64,000 bases of DNA from Bordetella avium (GTDB taxonomy: Bacteria; Pseudomonadota; Gammaproteobacteria; Burkholderiales; Burkholderiaceae_B): positions 3,038,001 through 3,102,000 of the forward strand of contig NZ_CP139969.1 in the NCBI RefSeq assembly GCF_034424645.1, given 5' to 3'. The notes under the pieces are model-generated. The model was not told the origin of the DNA, made no database searches, and saw nothing but the letters and a program-made list of their open reading frames with translations. Positions 1-8,215 of this stretch are shown here, piece after piece; within the stretch, counting starts at the first letter, position 1, and the number at the start of each line of letters is the position of its first letter. Both the position numbers and the translations under genes were made by a program.

Positions 1-93
1 CGGGTACGAGGCCAGCGCCATGAGGGGCGCTGGACCGATGTCGGCACCCCCGAGCGCCTCGCCGCCCTCGACCACGCATTGACCGGGGCCTGA
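1..93 (+). CDS. murU: Nucleotidyltransferase C-terminus, probably MurU (5' end outside window)
   Basis: Only the last 30 codons are present, in frame 1 and ending at TGA 91-93. The visible tail contains GRWTDVGTPERLAALD, the usual C-terminal signature of sugar-phosphate nucleotidyltransferases of the MurU/RfbA type. MurU makes UDP-MurNAc from MurNAc-1-phosphate in the cytoplasmic peptidoglycan recycling pathway of beta- and gamma-proteobacteria. The family is well supported by the DVGTPERL motif. The exact substrate is inferred from family resemblance and cannot be checked without the upstream sequence, for example a neighbouring AmgK kinase gene. Confidence 0.6.
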   Translation, partial: RVRGQRHEGRWTDVGTPERLAALDHALTGA

Positions 94-235
94 GCGCCCC
101 ATATTTCACGGTATCAAGGTCGGAAACCAGAGTTGTCCGGAGCAAACCTGATGGATCGACTCGCGGTATCCTCCCTGACTTTGCCAAGTGACGCCAAGCG
201 TCACGCATTACACCCGCTATAGGAAGTTTGTTCGC

Positions 236-961
236 ATGGGGATCTTCGGACGGTCGCATAAACCGGTATTCAAACCTTCGCTATACCAGCCCGGAAAACG
301 CTCTCGCCGTCTGCCGCGCTGGTTGGTGCTCTTGCTGATCGGGATCGGCCTAGGCGCAGGAGGCGTGCTTTTTCTGCAAGCCAATTACGGCCCGCAGCGC
401 CTGACGGTCGAGCAATCCGAGCAACTGCACACCGAACTGAGCGCCGCCAACATGGAGCGCCAGCGCCTGCAAAGCCAGCTCGACGAGGCGATCACGCAGC
501 GTGACAGCAACAAATCGTCGCATGAGCAGTTGAGCGCTGACCTCGCTGCGGCGCGCAGCCAGCTCGACACGCTGCGCCAGGAATTGGTGTTGTTCCAAGA
601 TGCCGTGCCGCCGGACCCTCGTGGCGGCGATATCGGTGTGCGCTCGGCCCGATTCAAGCGCGAGCCCGGCGCGCTCGATTATCAACTGCTGATCATGCGC
701 GACAAAGACACGGATAAAGCTTTCGAGGGCACGGTCGAAATCACCGTGGATGGCAATTTCGCCAACGGGCGCCGCGACCGCATCACGCCCGATGCCCTGC
801 CCCTGAAGCTGACCCGCTATGACCACAGCGTGGGCAAGCTGCCCCTGCCCGAGGGCTTCACGCCGCGGTCGGTCACCATCCGCGTGCTGGACGGCCAACA
901 GCGCCAGCACGCCATGCGCATTTACTACGTGCGCAACAACGACGGCACCCGCGTCAACTAA
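236..961 (+). CDS. DUF6776-like membrane-anchored coiled-coil protein
   Basis: A 241-residue protein of unknown function. After a basic N-terminus (KRSRR around 21-25) there is one membrane helix at about 29-48. A heptad-like Glu/Gln/Leu-rich coiled coil follows at about 55-120, then a beta-rich C-terminal domain (about 130-241). The expected topology is an inner-membrane anchor with a periplasmic coiled coil and C-terminal domain. The frame is open from an upstream ATG at 188, but the ATG at 236 has an AGGAAG Shine-Dalgarno at 221-226 and a sensible basic start, so I chose 236. The DUF6776 assignment is from remembered family appearance and no function is claimed. Confidence 0.75.
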   Translation: MGIFGRSHKPVFKPSLYQPGKRSRRLPRWLVLLLIGIGLGAGGVLFLQANYGPQRLTVEQSEQLHTELSAANMERQRLQSQLDEAITQRDSNKSSHEQLSADLAAARSQLDTLRQELVLFQDAVPPDPRGGDIGVRSARFKREPGALDYQLLIMRDKDTDKAFEGTVEITVDGNFANGRRDRITPDALPLKLTRYDHSVGKLPLPEGFTPRSVTIRVLDGQQRQHAMRIYYVRNNDGTRVN

Positions 962-963
962 GC

Positions 964-1290
964 TCAGTAGACGGGCAGGCTCAAGCCGGTTGCGCCGGCC
1001 TGGGCCGCCGCCTCGTCCATGAATTGCGCCATGCGCACATCCAGCTCGGTAACGCCGCCCGCGTCATGCGTGGTCAACACGACATCCACCCGGTTATAGA
1101 CATTGCTCCATTCCGGATGATGGTCGATCTTCTCGGCGAACATGGCCACGCGGCTCATGAAACCGAAGGCGGCATTGAAGTGATCAAAGCGGTAGCGCTT
1201 TTGCAGCGCCTGCCGGGTGGGATGAGCCTGCCATTGCGGCAAGGCCCCAAGCGCGATGGACAAATCCATGCGCAAATATCGTTGGCTCAT
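964..1290 (-). CDS. phhB: 4a-hydroxytetrahydrobiopterin dehydratase (pterin-4-alpha-carbinolamine dehydratase)
   Basis: A 108-residue cytoplasmic enzyme that dehydrates 4a-hydroxytetrahydropterin so that the pterin cofactor of phenylalanine hydroxylase can be recycled. The family signature is present: KIDHHPEW with the paired histidines and a tryptophan at about residues 52-59, followed by [11 protein letters not shown] and GGVTELD. Length is normal for the family. The frame extends upstream to 1356, but the ATG at 1290-1288 has an AGGAG ribosome site about seven bases upstream and matches the usual N-terminus. No phenylalanine hydroxylase gene is adjacent here. It converges on the 236-961 gene, whose stop lies two bases from its own. 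Confidence 0.9.
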   Translation of the reverse strand: MSQRYLRMDLSIALGALPQWQAHPTRQALQKRYRFDHFNAAFGFMSRVAMFAEKIDHHPEWSNVYNRVDVVLTTHDAGGVTELDVRMAQFMDEAAAQAGATGLSLPVY

Positions 1291-1439
1291 CAGGGAACTC
1301 CTGGCCAGCCTGTCGCCCCTCCCCGCGGACGGACCGATGGCGGCTCCTGCCGCCATACTACCGCGACGCCGACATAAACCGGGCTAGCCGCAAGCGCCTA
1401 AATTGCGTATAACCCGGAACGACGATCCCATCCACCGCC

Positions 1440-1835
1440 ATGATTCTGCGCCCCCTGCCCTTTTGTCTGTCTTTCTGCCTGCTGGGTCTGGCCTGCATTT
1501 CCCCCGCAAGGGCTGAACGCATCAATGGCCCCACCATGAACGCCTGTCTGCTCCAGGAAGCCGGCGGGCAGCGCCTGCGCAACCTGTGCGACTTTCAGAT
1601 CAACATCACTTTCTGCCAGGTCAAGCGCGACAGCGACGATTGCGCTGCGGGCCGCATCGGCGGCACGACCATGGCCGCGCGCAGCAGCCGCTATCTGCTC
1701 GATGATGTGTTGCAAACGCATTACCTCGTTTGCCGCGCCCCCTATCAGGCCTCACCGGCCGACACCCGCTGGCTGAACGCAGGCCTGCAAGGGCGTTGCC
1801 AGGCCAGCCGCGCGCCCAAGGCCAAGAGGCCCTAA
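1440..1835 (+). CDS. Small secreted cysteine-rich hypothetical protein
   Basis: A 131-residue protein with a clear Sec signal peptide: hydrophobic residues 5-20 end in SPARA, with likely cleavage before Glu26. The mature part carries six cysteines, an even number that suggests periplasmic disulfides, and a basic C-terminal tail (RAPKAKRP). I recognise no family. A 12-bp-arm hairpin follows the stop. It is transcribed divergently from phhB, with a roughly 150-bp gap that probably holds both promoters. Confidence 0.6.
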   Translation: MILRPLPFCLSFCLLGLACISPARAERINGPTMNACLLQEAGGQRLRNLCDFQINITFCQVKRDSDDCAAGRIGGTTMAARSSRYLLDDVLQTHYLVCRAPYQASPADTRWLNAGLQGRCQASRAPKAKRP

Positions 1836-1848
1836 GAAAGACCGAACT

Positions 1849-1873
1849 GTCGTGGGGCTTAAAGCCCCACGAC
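1849..1873. terminator. Hairpin between the secreted protein gene and tas
   Basis: GTCGTGGGGCTT is followed by one A and then its exact reverse complement AAGCCCCACGAC, giving a 25-nt near-perfect inverted repeat 13 bases after the stop at 1835. There is no T-run behind it, so it may act as an attenuating or RNA-protecting hairpin rather than a classical intrinsic terminator. Confidence 0.5.
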
Positions 1874-1965
1874 CGTCATCCCCCTGCACAAACGGTACAT
1901 CGCCCGGGTGTAAGATCGGCTGCCAAGGCGTTGCCGGCTGGCGACCCATAGACTGGAGCACTCCC

Positions 1966-3015
1966 TTGAAATACCGCAAACTCGGCCGTACCGATATTTC
2001 GGTCAGCCTGATCGGCCTGGGCACCATGACCTGGGGTGAGCAAAACACCGAAGCTCAAGCGCATGAGCAACTGGACTACGCGCTGGAGCGCGGCATTAAT
2101 CTGGTGGACACGGCGGAGATGTACCCCGTGCCGCCCATGGCCGCCACCCAAGGCCGCACCGAAAGCTATATCGGCACCTGGCTGGCGAAAACCGGCCGCC
2201 GCAACGACATCGTGCTGGCCAGCAAGGCCGCGGGCCCCGTGCGCGACCCCAAGCGCCCCGGCCACATCCGCGACGGCAAGACCTTTCTAGACCGCAAAAA
2301 CCTCACCGAAGCGCTGGATGCAAGCCTCAAGCGTCTACAGACCGACTACCTCGACCTGTACCAGCTGCACTGGCCCGACCGCAGCACCATGACCTTCGGC
2401 CGCCCGTTCTATCCCTGGGTCGATGACGCGCACACCGTGCCTATCGAGGAAACGCTGGAAGTGCTGCAAGACTTCGTGCGGGCAGGCAAGGTGCGCCACA
2501 TTGGCGTGTCCAATGAAACGCCCTGGGGTCTGTCGCAATTTCTCAAGTTTGCGGAAAACCGCGGCCTGCCGCGTGTGGCGTCGATCCAAAACCCCTACAA
2601 CCTGCTCAATCGTTATTACGAAGCCGGTCTGTCGGAGTTCAGCCGTTTCGAGGATGTCGGTCTGCTGGCCTACTCGCCGCTGGCGATGGGCATGCTCAGC
2701 GGCAAATACCTGAACGGGGCGCGGCCCGCCGGCGCACGCCTGACAGTCTATGAACGCTTCACGCGCTACAACAACCCGCAATCCGACGCCGCCACGCAGG
2801 CGTATTGCGACCTCGCGCGCGAACATGGCCTGACGCCGACGCAATTGGCGCTGGGCTGGGTCAACACCCGTCCCTTCGTGACCAGCAACCTGATCGGCGC
2901 CACCACGCTTGAACAACTGAAGGAAAACATTGACAGCGTGGACGTGAGCATCTCGCAAGAGATCATCAAGGCCGTCAATGCCATTCACGCCCGCTGGCCC
3001 AATCCCGCACCCTGA
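1966..3015 (+). CDS. tas: Aldo/keto reductase, Tas family
   Basis: A 349-residue NADP(H)-dependent aldo/keto reductase, closely resembling E. coli Tas. Matching blocks include GLGTMTWGEQ, AEMYPVPP, ASKAAGP, LQTDYLDLYQLHWPDR and IGVSNETPWG. The catalytic tetrad is visible: Asp and Tyr (DTAEMY, about 50-55), Lys (ASK, about 85) and His (QLHWP). The open frame begins at 1852, but the first 38 codons do not resemble the family. A TTG at 1966-1968, preceded by CTGGAG at 1953-1958, places the conserved start YRKLGRTDISV correctly, so a TTG start is proposed. The physiological substrate is unknown. E. coli Tas was found as a suppressor of tyrosine auxotrophy. Confidence 0.88.
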   Translation: MKYRKLGRTDISVSLIGLGTMTWGEQNTEAQAHEQLDYALERGINLVDTAEMYPVPPMAATQGRTESYIGTWLAKTGRRNDIVLASKAAGPVRDPKRPGHIRDGKTFLDRKNLTEALDASLKRLQTDYLDLYQLHWPDRSTMTFGRPFYPWVDDAHTVPIEETLEVLQDFVRAGKVRHIGVSNETPWGLSQFLKFAENRGLPRVASIQNPYNLLNRYYEAGLSEFSRFEDVGLLAYSPLAMGMLSGKYLNGARPAGARLTVYERFTRYNNPQSDAATQAYCDLAREHGLTPTQLALGWVNTRPFVTSNLIGATTLEQLKENIDSVDVSISQEIIKAVNAIHARWPNPAP

Positions 3016-3018
3016 GCG

Positions 3019-3792
3019 TCAGCCAGCCGGCTGGCGCGTCGCGACCAGAAAAATGCGCGGAAAGGGCAGGAGCACCGTGCCATCCGCCAGGGCCGGGTAG
3101 GCCTTGGCGATGGCCGCCTCGTAGCGCGCCAGGAATTCAGGCTGTTCGCTATCGTCGAGCTGCTTGAGATAGGGGAGCAAGGCCGTGCCCTTGAACCACT
3201 CGACCACAGCGGCTGCGCCCGCCAAGGGGTGCATATAGGTCGTGCGCCAGACATCCACACGCGCAGCCAGCGGCTTGAGCAGGGCGTAATACCATTCGGC
3301 AGGATGACGGTCGGGGTGACGCGTCTCGCTCATGCGCGCCGCCCACGGCCCCTGCGCGGCCACTTCGCGCGCCAGGCGGTGCGCCGGCTCTTGCAGATTA
3401 TCGGGCGTCTGCACCGCCAGGCTGCCGCCCGGCGCCAGCTTGCTCAAGAGACGCGGATAAAGCGTGGCGTGATCGGGCACCCACTGCAAGGAGGCATTGG
3501 CCAGAATCACATCGAAGGATTCCGGCGGATTCCAGGTGGCGATGTCGGCCTGGCTGAATGCCACGCCCGGCATGCGTTGGCGCGCAGCCAGCACCATGTC
3601 TTGGGAGCTGTCCATGCCGCTGACCTCGGCCTGCGGAAAACGCGCAGCCAGCACCTCGGTGGAGTTGCCCGGACCGCAGCCCAGATCCACGACACGGCGC
3701 GGCGCGTCCGCCTCGATGGCCGCCAGCAGATCGCGCACCGGCCGGGTGCGTTCTTTTTCGAAGGTGGAATATTGTTTAGCGGACCAGCCCAT
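3019..3792 (-). CDS. tam: Trans-aconitate 2-methyltransferase
   Basis: A 257-residue SAM-dependent methyltransferase. SAM motif I is VVDLGCGPGNSTEVLA (about 34-49). The acidic motif II Asp is in GMDSSQDM, and ILANASLQWVPD is the typical Tam segment. Tam methylates trans-aconitate, a spontaneous product of cis-aconitate that inhibits aconitase, so it is a cytosolic damage-control enzyme. The ATG at 3792-3790 is preceded by an AGGAG site. The frame stays open 63 codons further upstream without family resemblance. It converges on tas with only three bases between the stops. Confidence 0.88.
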   Translation of the reverse strand: MGWSAKQYSTFEKERTRPVRDLLAAIEADAPRRVVDLGCGPGNSTEVLAARFPQAEVSGMDSSQDMVLAARQRMPGVAFSQADIATWNPPESFDVILANASLQWVPDHATLYPRLLSKLAPGGSLAVQTPDNLQEPAHRLAREVAAQGPWAARMSETRHPDRHPAEWYYALLKPLAARVDVWRTTYMHPLAGAAAVVEWFKGTALLPYLKQLDDSEQPEFLARYEAAIAKAYPALADGTVLLPFPRIFLVATRQPAG

Positions 3793-4003
3793 GATGACTC
3801 CTGCGCAAAAAGAGGCCTCCAGTCTAGGCAAGAGCGGTTCGGACCGCAACGCGGGCCCGCCCCCCTCAAGTCCGGCGGGCCGTCGCCAGGCGGCTTTGCG
3901 ACGCCCGCAGACCCGGATGCGCGCGATGACAAGCACCGCCGCGCTCGCGCCGTTTTTCGTCCGTGGCGCCTGCCGGCACAAACCGACTCGGCAAGACGGA
4001 ACC

Positions 4004-4456
4004 TTAGAGGGGAAGCGGCCTGTCGCGCAGCACCCGCTTCATCACTAGCGTCGAAGACAGGCGCTGCACACTGGGCAGGGCCGACAGGGTGCTGTCGTAG
4101 AGCGCCCGGAAGGCCTCCAGGTCGCGGCAAACCACATGGAGCAGGTAATCGGGATCGCCGAAAAGGCGTTGCGCCTGCACGATTTCCTGCACATCGACCA
4201 GCGCGGCCTCGAACGCACGCACGTGGCCGGCGCTGCCTTCGCGCAGGACCACGAAAACCAGGGCCGAGAAATGCAGGCCGACGGCGGCATAGTCCACCTC
4301 GGCCCGGTAGCCGCTGATGACGCCGCTGTCCTCCAGGGCGCGGACACGCCGATGGCAGGACGAAAGGCTAAGCCCGACGCGGGCGGCAAGGTCAGTGAGG
4401 GAAATTCTCGCGTCCTGTTGAAGCTCGGCAAGAATTTTTCTGTCAATGGCATTCAT
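4004..4456 (-). CDS. Lrp/AsnC family transcriptional regulator
   Basis: A 150-residue regulator. The N-terminal winged helix-turn-helix (DRKILAELQQDARISLTDLA, then GLSLSSCHRRVRALEDSGVI, about 4-45) is typical of the Lrp family. The C-terminal RAM/Lrp effector domain (about 65-145) includes FGDPDYLLHVVCRD. The start at 4456 gives the canonical MNAIDRKIL N-terminus. The open frame runs to 4531 but crosses the probable operator region. It is divergent from a LysE-type exporter, a common arrangement in which the regulator senses an amino acid and switches on its efflux. Confidence 0.92.
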   Translation of the reverse strand: MNAIDRKILAELQQDARISLTDLAARVGLSLSSCHRRVRALEDSGVISGYRAEVDYAAVGLHFSALVFVVLREGSAGHVRAFEAALVDVQEIVQAQRLFGDPDYLLHVVCRDLEAFRALYDSTLSALPSVQRLSSTLVMKRVLRDRPLPL

Positions 4457-4463
4457 ACGCGGA

Positions 4464-4514
4464 ATTCTATCAAGAATGAAGGATGTCCAAGAAATAAACG
4501 GAAGCACTTTCTTG
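4464..4514. promoter_or_regulatory. Candidate Lrp-family operator region (two inverted repeats)
   Basis: The 107-bp divergent gap between the Lrp gene and the LysE exporter holds two inverted repeats: ATTCT-ATCA-AGAAT at 4464-4477, and CAAGAAA with a 13-base gap then TTTCTTG at 4488-4514. The AT-rich, partly palindromic character and the position fit autoregulation and exporter control by the adjacent regulator. This is inference only. Confidence 0.45.
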
Positions 4515-4563
4515 ACGCCCGCCGCTACCATTTCCGCATTGCCATCACACTGTTTTACGAAGG

Positions 4564-5187
4564 ATGCCGGCCGTGGAAACCGGGATGTTGTTGAGTTTTT
4601 GGATCGTATCCCTGTCTCTGGTTATCGTGCCTGGCCCCGATTGGGCTTATGTCATTTCCGCTGGCCTGCGGCACCGGGCCATTGCCCCTGCCCTGGGCGG
4701 GATGCTGAGCGGCTACATGATGATCACGCTGCTGACTGCGGCGGGTATCGGCGCCCTGGTGGTCAGCGAACCGCGTATCCTGACCCTGCTGAGTGTCGTC
4801 GGCGCGGCCTATCTGCTCTGGCTGGGCGCGGGCAAGCTCAAGCACCCCGCAGCCGCAGTCAGCAGCGGCGCAGGCGTTCAAGGCAGTTGGCGGGCCTGGG
4901 CCGCGCGCGGCTTTCTCGTCAGCGGCGTCAACCCCAAGGTCTTGCTGCTGTATCTGGCCCTGCTGCCGCAGTTCACCACCCGCGACAGCGCCTGGCCCAT
5001 CGCCACGCAAATCACCGTGCTGGGTCTGGTGCAAATCCTGAACTGCGCCCTGGTCTATTCCCTGGTGGGCGCAGGGGCCAAAACCCTGCTGGGCGCGCGG
5101 CCTGAGGCGGCGCGCCGGGTCGGCCAGTTTTCCGGGGTAGCGATGATTGTGATCGCCCTCATGTTGCTGGCCGAACAGCTGATCTGA
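4564..5187 (+). CDS. LysE/RhtB family amino acid exporter
   Basis: A 207-residue inner-membrane exporter with about six hydrophobic segments. It has the family hallmark VPGPDWAYVI near the N-terminus and GVNPKVLLLYLALLPQF in the middle, the conserved NPK motif of LysE/RhtB proteins. Amino acid efflux is the known role of the family; the substrate here is unknown, and the divergent Lrp regulator supports it being an amino acid. The start is uncertain. ATG 4564 lies too close to the preceding AAGG, and ATG 4585 (giving 200 residues) has GGAAAC upstream and better family spacing to PGPD. Confidence 0.85.
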   Translation: MPAVETGMLLSFWIVSLSLVIVPGPDWAYVISAGLRHRAIAPALGGMLSGYMMITLLTAAGIGALVVSEPRILTLLSVVGAAYLLWLGAGKLKHPAAAVSSGAGVQGSWRAWAARGFLVSGVNPKVLLLYLALLPQFTTRDSAWPIATQITVLGLVQILNCALVYSLVGAGAKTLLGARPEAARRVGQFSGVAMIVIALMLLAEQLI

Positions 5188-5256
5188 ACGCTGCACACAT
5201 CCCGCCTGGGGCCGAGGGATCAAGGCCTGCGGAACAAGGCCCGATGAAACCGGCCA

Positions 5257-5283
5257 GGCGGCCAGCCAAGCCACCTGGCCGCC
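5257..5283. terminator. Hairpin between convergent LysE and SDR genes
   Basis: GGCGGCCAG (5257-5265) and CTGGCCGCC (5275-5283) form a 9-bp stem with a 9-base loop in the convergent gap. It could serve transcripts from both sides. No T-run is present, so confidence is moderate. Confidence 0.4.
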
Positions 5284-5296
5284 AAGCCTGCCGGCC

Positions 5297-6082
5297 TCAG
5301 ATGCTGGCCAGCAGGCCGCCATCCACGCGGATAACCGACCCCGTGACATAGGAGGCCCGGGCGCTGGCCAGAAAAGCCACCACATCACCGTACTCCTGGG
5401 GCTCGCCATAACGGCCAAGCGGAATCGTCGCGGCGCTGTCGGCGGCGACGGCCTGCACCTCGCGGTTTTCTTTCTTGGCCTTCTGCGCATCCAGGAACTG
5501 GGTGCGCGCCGTGGCGACACGGCCGGGCAGCACGATGTTCGATGTGATGCCCGCGGCCCCGACTTCCCGGGCCAGGGTTTTCGACCACCCTAGCAGACTC
5601 GCTCTCAAGGTGTTGGACAGCCCCAGGTTGGGGATGGGCGCGACAACGCCCGACGAGGTGCTGGTGATGATCCGCCCGAAGCCGCGCTCGCGCATACCGG
5701 GCAGCACCTGATCCGTCACGGCAATGACCGACAGCACCATGCTTTGGAAATACTGCATCCAGAGCGCCGTGGCCTGTCCGGAGGCGGTGGTCGGCGGCGG
5801 GCCGCCCGTGTTATTGACCAGAATATCCACCGGGCCGAGTTCCTGTTCGATACGGGCGAGATTCTGCTCGATCAGGTCCAGCCTGGCGAGATCCCAGGCC
5901 AGGGCATGGGCGCGCGCGCCCATTTCTTTCAGCGTGGCGGCGTTGCGTTGCGCCGCCTCGCCATCGATATCGGCCAGCGCCACGTGCACACCCTCTGCGG
6001 CCAGACTCCGCGCGATTGCGCCGCCCAGGCCGCCGCCTGCGCCAAATACCAGGGCGGTCTTGCCCTTGATGCCAAGATCCAT
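5297..6082 (-). CDS. SDR-family protein lacking the YxxxK catalytic motif
   Basis: A 261-residue short-chain dehydrogenase/reductase fold, last gene of the hydantoinase run. The cofactor motif is [11 protein letters not shown] at about 14-24 and the structural NNTGG is present. The Ser of TSTSSG is conserved, but thirteen residues on, where YxxxK is expected, the sequence reads GLSNTLRAS, so Tyr and Lys are replaced by Ser (or Asn) and Arg. The C-terminal [12 protein letters not shown] is standard. I recall other SDRs with this SNxxR version, so it is probably a real subfamily rather than decay. Whether it is an oxidoreductase with an altered mechanism is unknown. It starts 24 bases after the FAD dehydrogenase gene. 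Confidence 0.8.
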   Translation of the reverse strand: MDLGIKGKTALVFGAGGGLGGAIARSLAAEGVHVALADIDGEAAQRNAATLKEMGARAHALAWDLARLDLIEQNLARIEQELGPVDILVNNTGGPPPTTASGQATALWMQYFQSMVLSVIAVTDQVLPGMRERGFGRIITSTSSGVVAPIPNLGLSNTLRASLLGWSKTLAREVGAAGITSNIVLPGRVATARTQFLDAQKAKKENREVQAVAADSAATIPLGRYGEPQEYGDVVAFLASARASYVTGSVIRVDGGLLASI

Positions 6083-6106
6083 TTCTTTTCTCCGCTCACA
6101 AAGGGT

Positions 6107-7543
6107 TTAAAGCAGTTTTCCAGGGTTCATGATCTGGTTCGGGTCTAGCGATTGCTTGATCAGCATCATCAGCCCAAACTCCACACCGCTTTTGTAATGC
6201 CGCAGTTCATCGCGACGCAGTTGGCCCACGCCATGCTCGGCGCTGATGCTGCCGCCGGCCTCATCCACGAGGTCATGCACCAGGCGATTCATGCTTGACA
6301 ACAGGCCGGAAAACTCAGCCGCCGAGGTCTCCTTGGGCAGCAAGACATTGAAGTGCAGATTGCCATCACCCATATGGCCGAAGTTGATAATCCGCGCCTC
6401 GTTCCTGCACCCCAGGATGGCGGCCTGCGCCGCCTCGACAAACTGCGGCAGACGGGATATCGGCAGCGCGATATCGTGTTTGATGACCTTACCGGCCCGC
6501 ACTTGCGCCTGCGAAATGCCCTCGCGCACTTTCCAAAACGCCTGGCGCTGGGCAAGATTAGCGCCGATGACGGCATCGCTAACCAGGCCGGCTTCCATCG
6601 CCTCGCCCAGGACCGACTCCATCAAGGCCTCAAGATCGTCGCTGCGCGTGTCGGCCACTTCGACCAGGGCATGGAAGCGGTGGCGGCCTTCGAGCGGCCG
6701 CCGCGTATCGCTGACGTGTTCGAGCACCAGCTCGAGCGATTCTTCAGTGAGCATCTCGAAGGCGACCAAACGGTCACCGCAGGCATTGCGCATCCGCGCC
6801 AACACCTCCAGCAGGGCCGCCATGTCTGCGCAGCCCAGCCAAGCGGCCACGCGGGCCAGCGGCCTGGGATAGAGCTTGAGAACGGCGGCGGTGATCACGC
6901 CCAGCGTGCCCTCCGAACCGATGAACAGATCGCGCAGGCAATAACCCGTATTGTCTTTGCGCAAAGCGCGCAAGCCATTCCAGATTTCTCCGGTGGGCAA
7001 GACCACCTCCAAGCCCAAGGCCAGCTCGCGCATATTGCCGTAGCGCAAAACGGCGATGCCGCCGGCATTAGTCGCCAGATTGCCGCCTATGGTGCAACTG
7101 CCCTCGGAGCCCAGACTGAGCGGAAAATAACGATCCGCCTGCGTGGCGGCGTCCTGAACATGCGCGAGCAATACCCCGGCCTCGGCCGTCAGGGTGTTGT
7201 TGAGCGGGTCGATATCGCGTATCGCGCGCAGCCGCGCCGTGCTGAGAATAAGCTGCGCCCCGCTATCGTCGGGCGTGGCGCCGCCGCTCATGCCGGTATT
7301 GCCGCCCTGCGTCACGACAGGCGTGCGGGTTTCATGGCACAGCCGCATCACCGCAGCCACCTCGGCGGTTGTGGCGGGACGCACAACAGCGCAGCTACGC
7401 CCCTGCCACTTTCCTAGCCAGTCCAAATCGTGCGCGGCCTTGGCCTGCTCATCATGCACCAGGCCCGCATCGCCCACGATGGCATGCAGCCGCTGCAAGA
7501 ACAAGGCGTCACGCGTCTCCAGCATTTGATCCATGATCACCAC
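6107..7543 (-). CDS. FAD-binding D-2-hydroxyacid dehydrogenase (GlcD/D-2-hydroxyglutarate dehydrogenase type)
   Basis: A 478-residue flavoprotein of the FAD-linked oxidase family. The N-terminal PCMH-type FAD domain (about 45-225) shows TPVVTQGGNTGMSGGA, LGSEGSCTIGGNLATNAGG and FIGSEGTLGVITAA. The C-terminal FAD-oxidase domain has FGHMGDGNLHFN and SAEHGVGQLRRDEL, where the His residues are expected metal or substrate ligands. Family members oxidise D-lactate, D-2-hydroxyglutarate or glycolate and pass electrons to the respiratory chain. Its first codons overlap the hydantoin racemase stop (ATGGTGA), so the two are translationally coupled. In this operon it may oxidise a D-2-hydroxy acid derived from the amino acid released by hydantoin cleavage (inference). 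Confidence 0.85.
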   Translation of the reverse strand: MVIMDQMLETRDALFLQRLHAIVGDAGLVHDEQAKAAHDLDWLGKWQGRSCAVVRPATTAEVAAVMRLCHETRTPVVTQGGNTGMSGGATPDDSGAQLILSTARLRAIRDIDPLNNTLTAEAGVLLAHVQDAATQADRYFPLSLGSEGSCTIGGNLATNAGGIAVLRYGNMRELALGLEVVLPTGEIWNGLRALRKDNTGYCLRDLFIGSEGTLGVITAAVLKLYPRPLARVAAWLGCADMAALLEVLARMRNACGDRLVAFEMLTEESLELVLEHVSDTRRPLEGRHRFHALVEVADTRSDDLEALMESVLGEAMEAGLVSDAVIGANLAQRQAFWKVREGISQAQVRAGKVIKHDIALPISRLPQFVEAAQAAILGCRNEARIINFGHMGDGNLHFNVLLPKETSAAEFSGLLSSMNRLVHDLVDEAGGSISAEHGVGQLRRDELRHYKSGVEFGLMMLIKQSLDPNQIMNPGKLL

Positions 7544-8193
7544 CCCAGTCTCAGCCGGCCCAGCACCAGCGCGGCGGTCGCCTGGCTAGGCTCCACCACG
7601 GGCAGCCCCACGGCGGCCTGCAAGGCTTCGCGATAGCTGGCCATGCCCGCGCAGCCCATGATCAGCACGTCGGCACGATATTGGTCTTTCAAGGTTTTAC
7701 CCGCCGCCACCATGGCCGCCAGCGTCGCGTCGGCGTCGGCCAGCTCGGCCACCGTACGTCCGATAGCGACCTCTCCGGCCACTCTCCCGGCCACTCCCAT
7801 CGCCCGCCAGGCGCGCATATGCCTCGGAATGGCCGCCTGCGCCATCGCGATAACGCCAAAGCGGTCCCCCATGGCCATGGCGCTGAGCGCGGCGCCCTCG
7901 CTGATGCCCATGGCGATCACGCCGGGCATCTCTCTGAGCGAGTGCAGACCGGGATCACTGAAGCAGGCCGTGATGAAACCCGCCGCCTGTTCGCGATGCC
8001 GCTCGGCGAAGTCGCGCACCATGACAGCGGCCGCGTCCACATCGCGCTGGCTTTGTATGCCGGGCGGCCCCTCGCCGATCGTCACGCACTCCAGGGGGTG
8101 GCGCGCATCGCTAAGCGGCGCTAGCGCGGCCTCGATACCGCGCGTGACGGCCTTATCGCTATTGGGGTTGATGACATACAGGGTCTTGACCAT
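7537..8193 (-). CDS. Asp/Glu/hydantoin racemase family protein
   Basis: A 218-residue protein of the hydantoin racemase (HyuE) branch of the Asp/Glu racemase superfamily. The start KTLYVINPNSD is typical. The two catalytic cysteines appear as TACFSDPG (about 75) and IMGCAGM (about 179), the two-base arrangement used to epimerise the C5 carbon of 5-substituted hydantoins. Its operon also encodes a hydantoinase and an ABC importer, and a D-carbamoylase gene lies nearby, which supports hydantoin racemisation. Allantoin or malonate-type substrates of related enzymes cannot be ruled out. It begins 22 bases after the DapA-like gene. Confidence 0.87.
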   Translation of the reverse strand: MVKTLYVINPNSDKAVTRGIEAALAPLSDARHPLECVTIGEGPPGIQSQRDVDAAAVMVRDFAERHREQAAGFITACFSDPGLHSLREMPGVIAMGISEGAALSAMAMGDRFGVIAMAQAAIPRHMRAWRAMGVAGRVAGEVAIGRTVAELADADATLAAMVAAGKTLKDQYRADVLIMGCAGMASYREALQAAVGLPVVEPSQATAALVLGRLRLGW

Positions 8194-8215
8194 GGTGTGC
8201 CCTCCGGCAGTGTTG

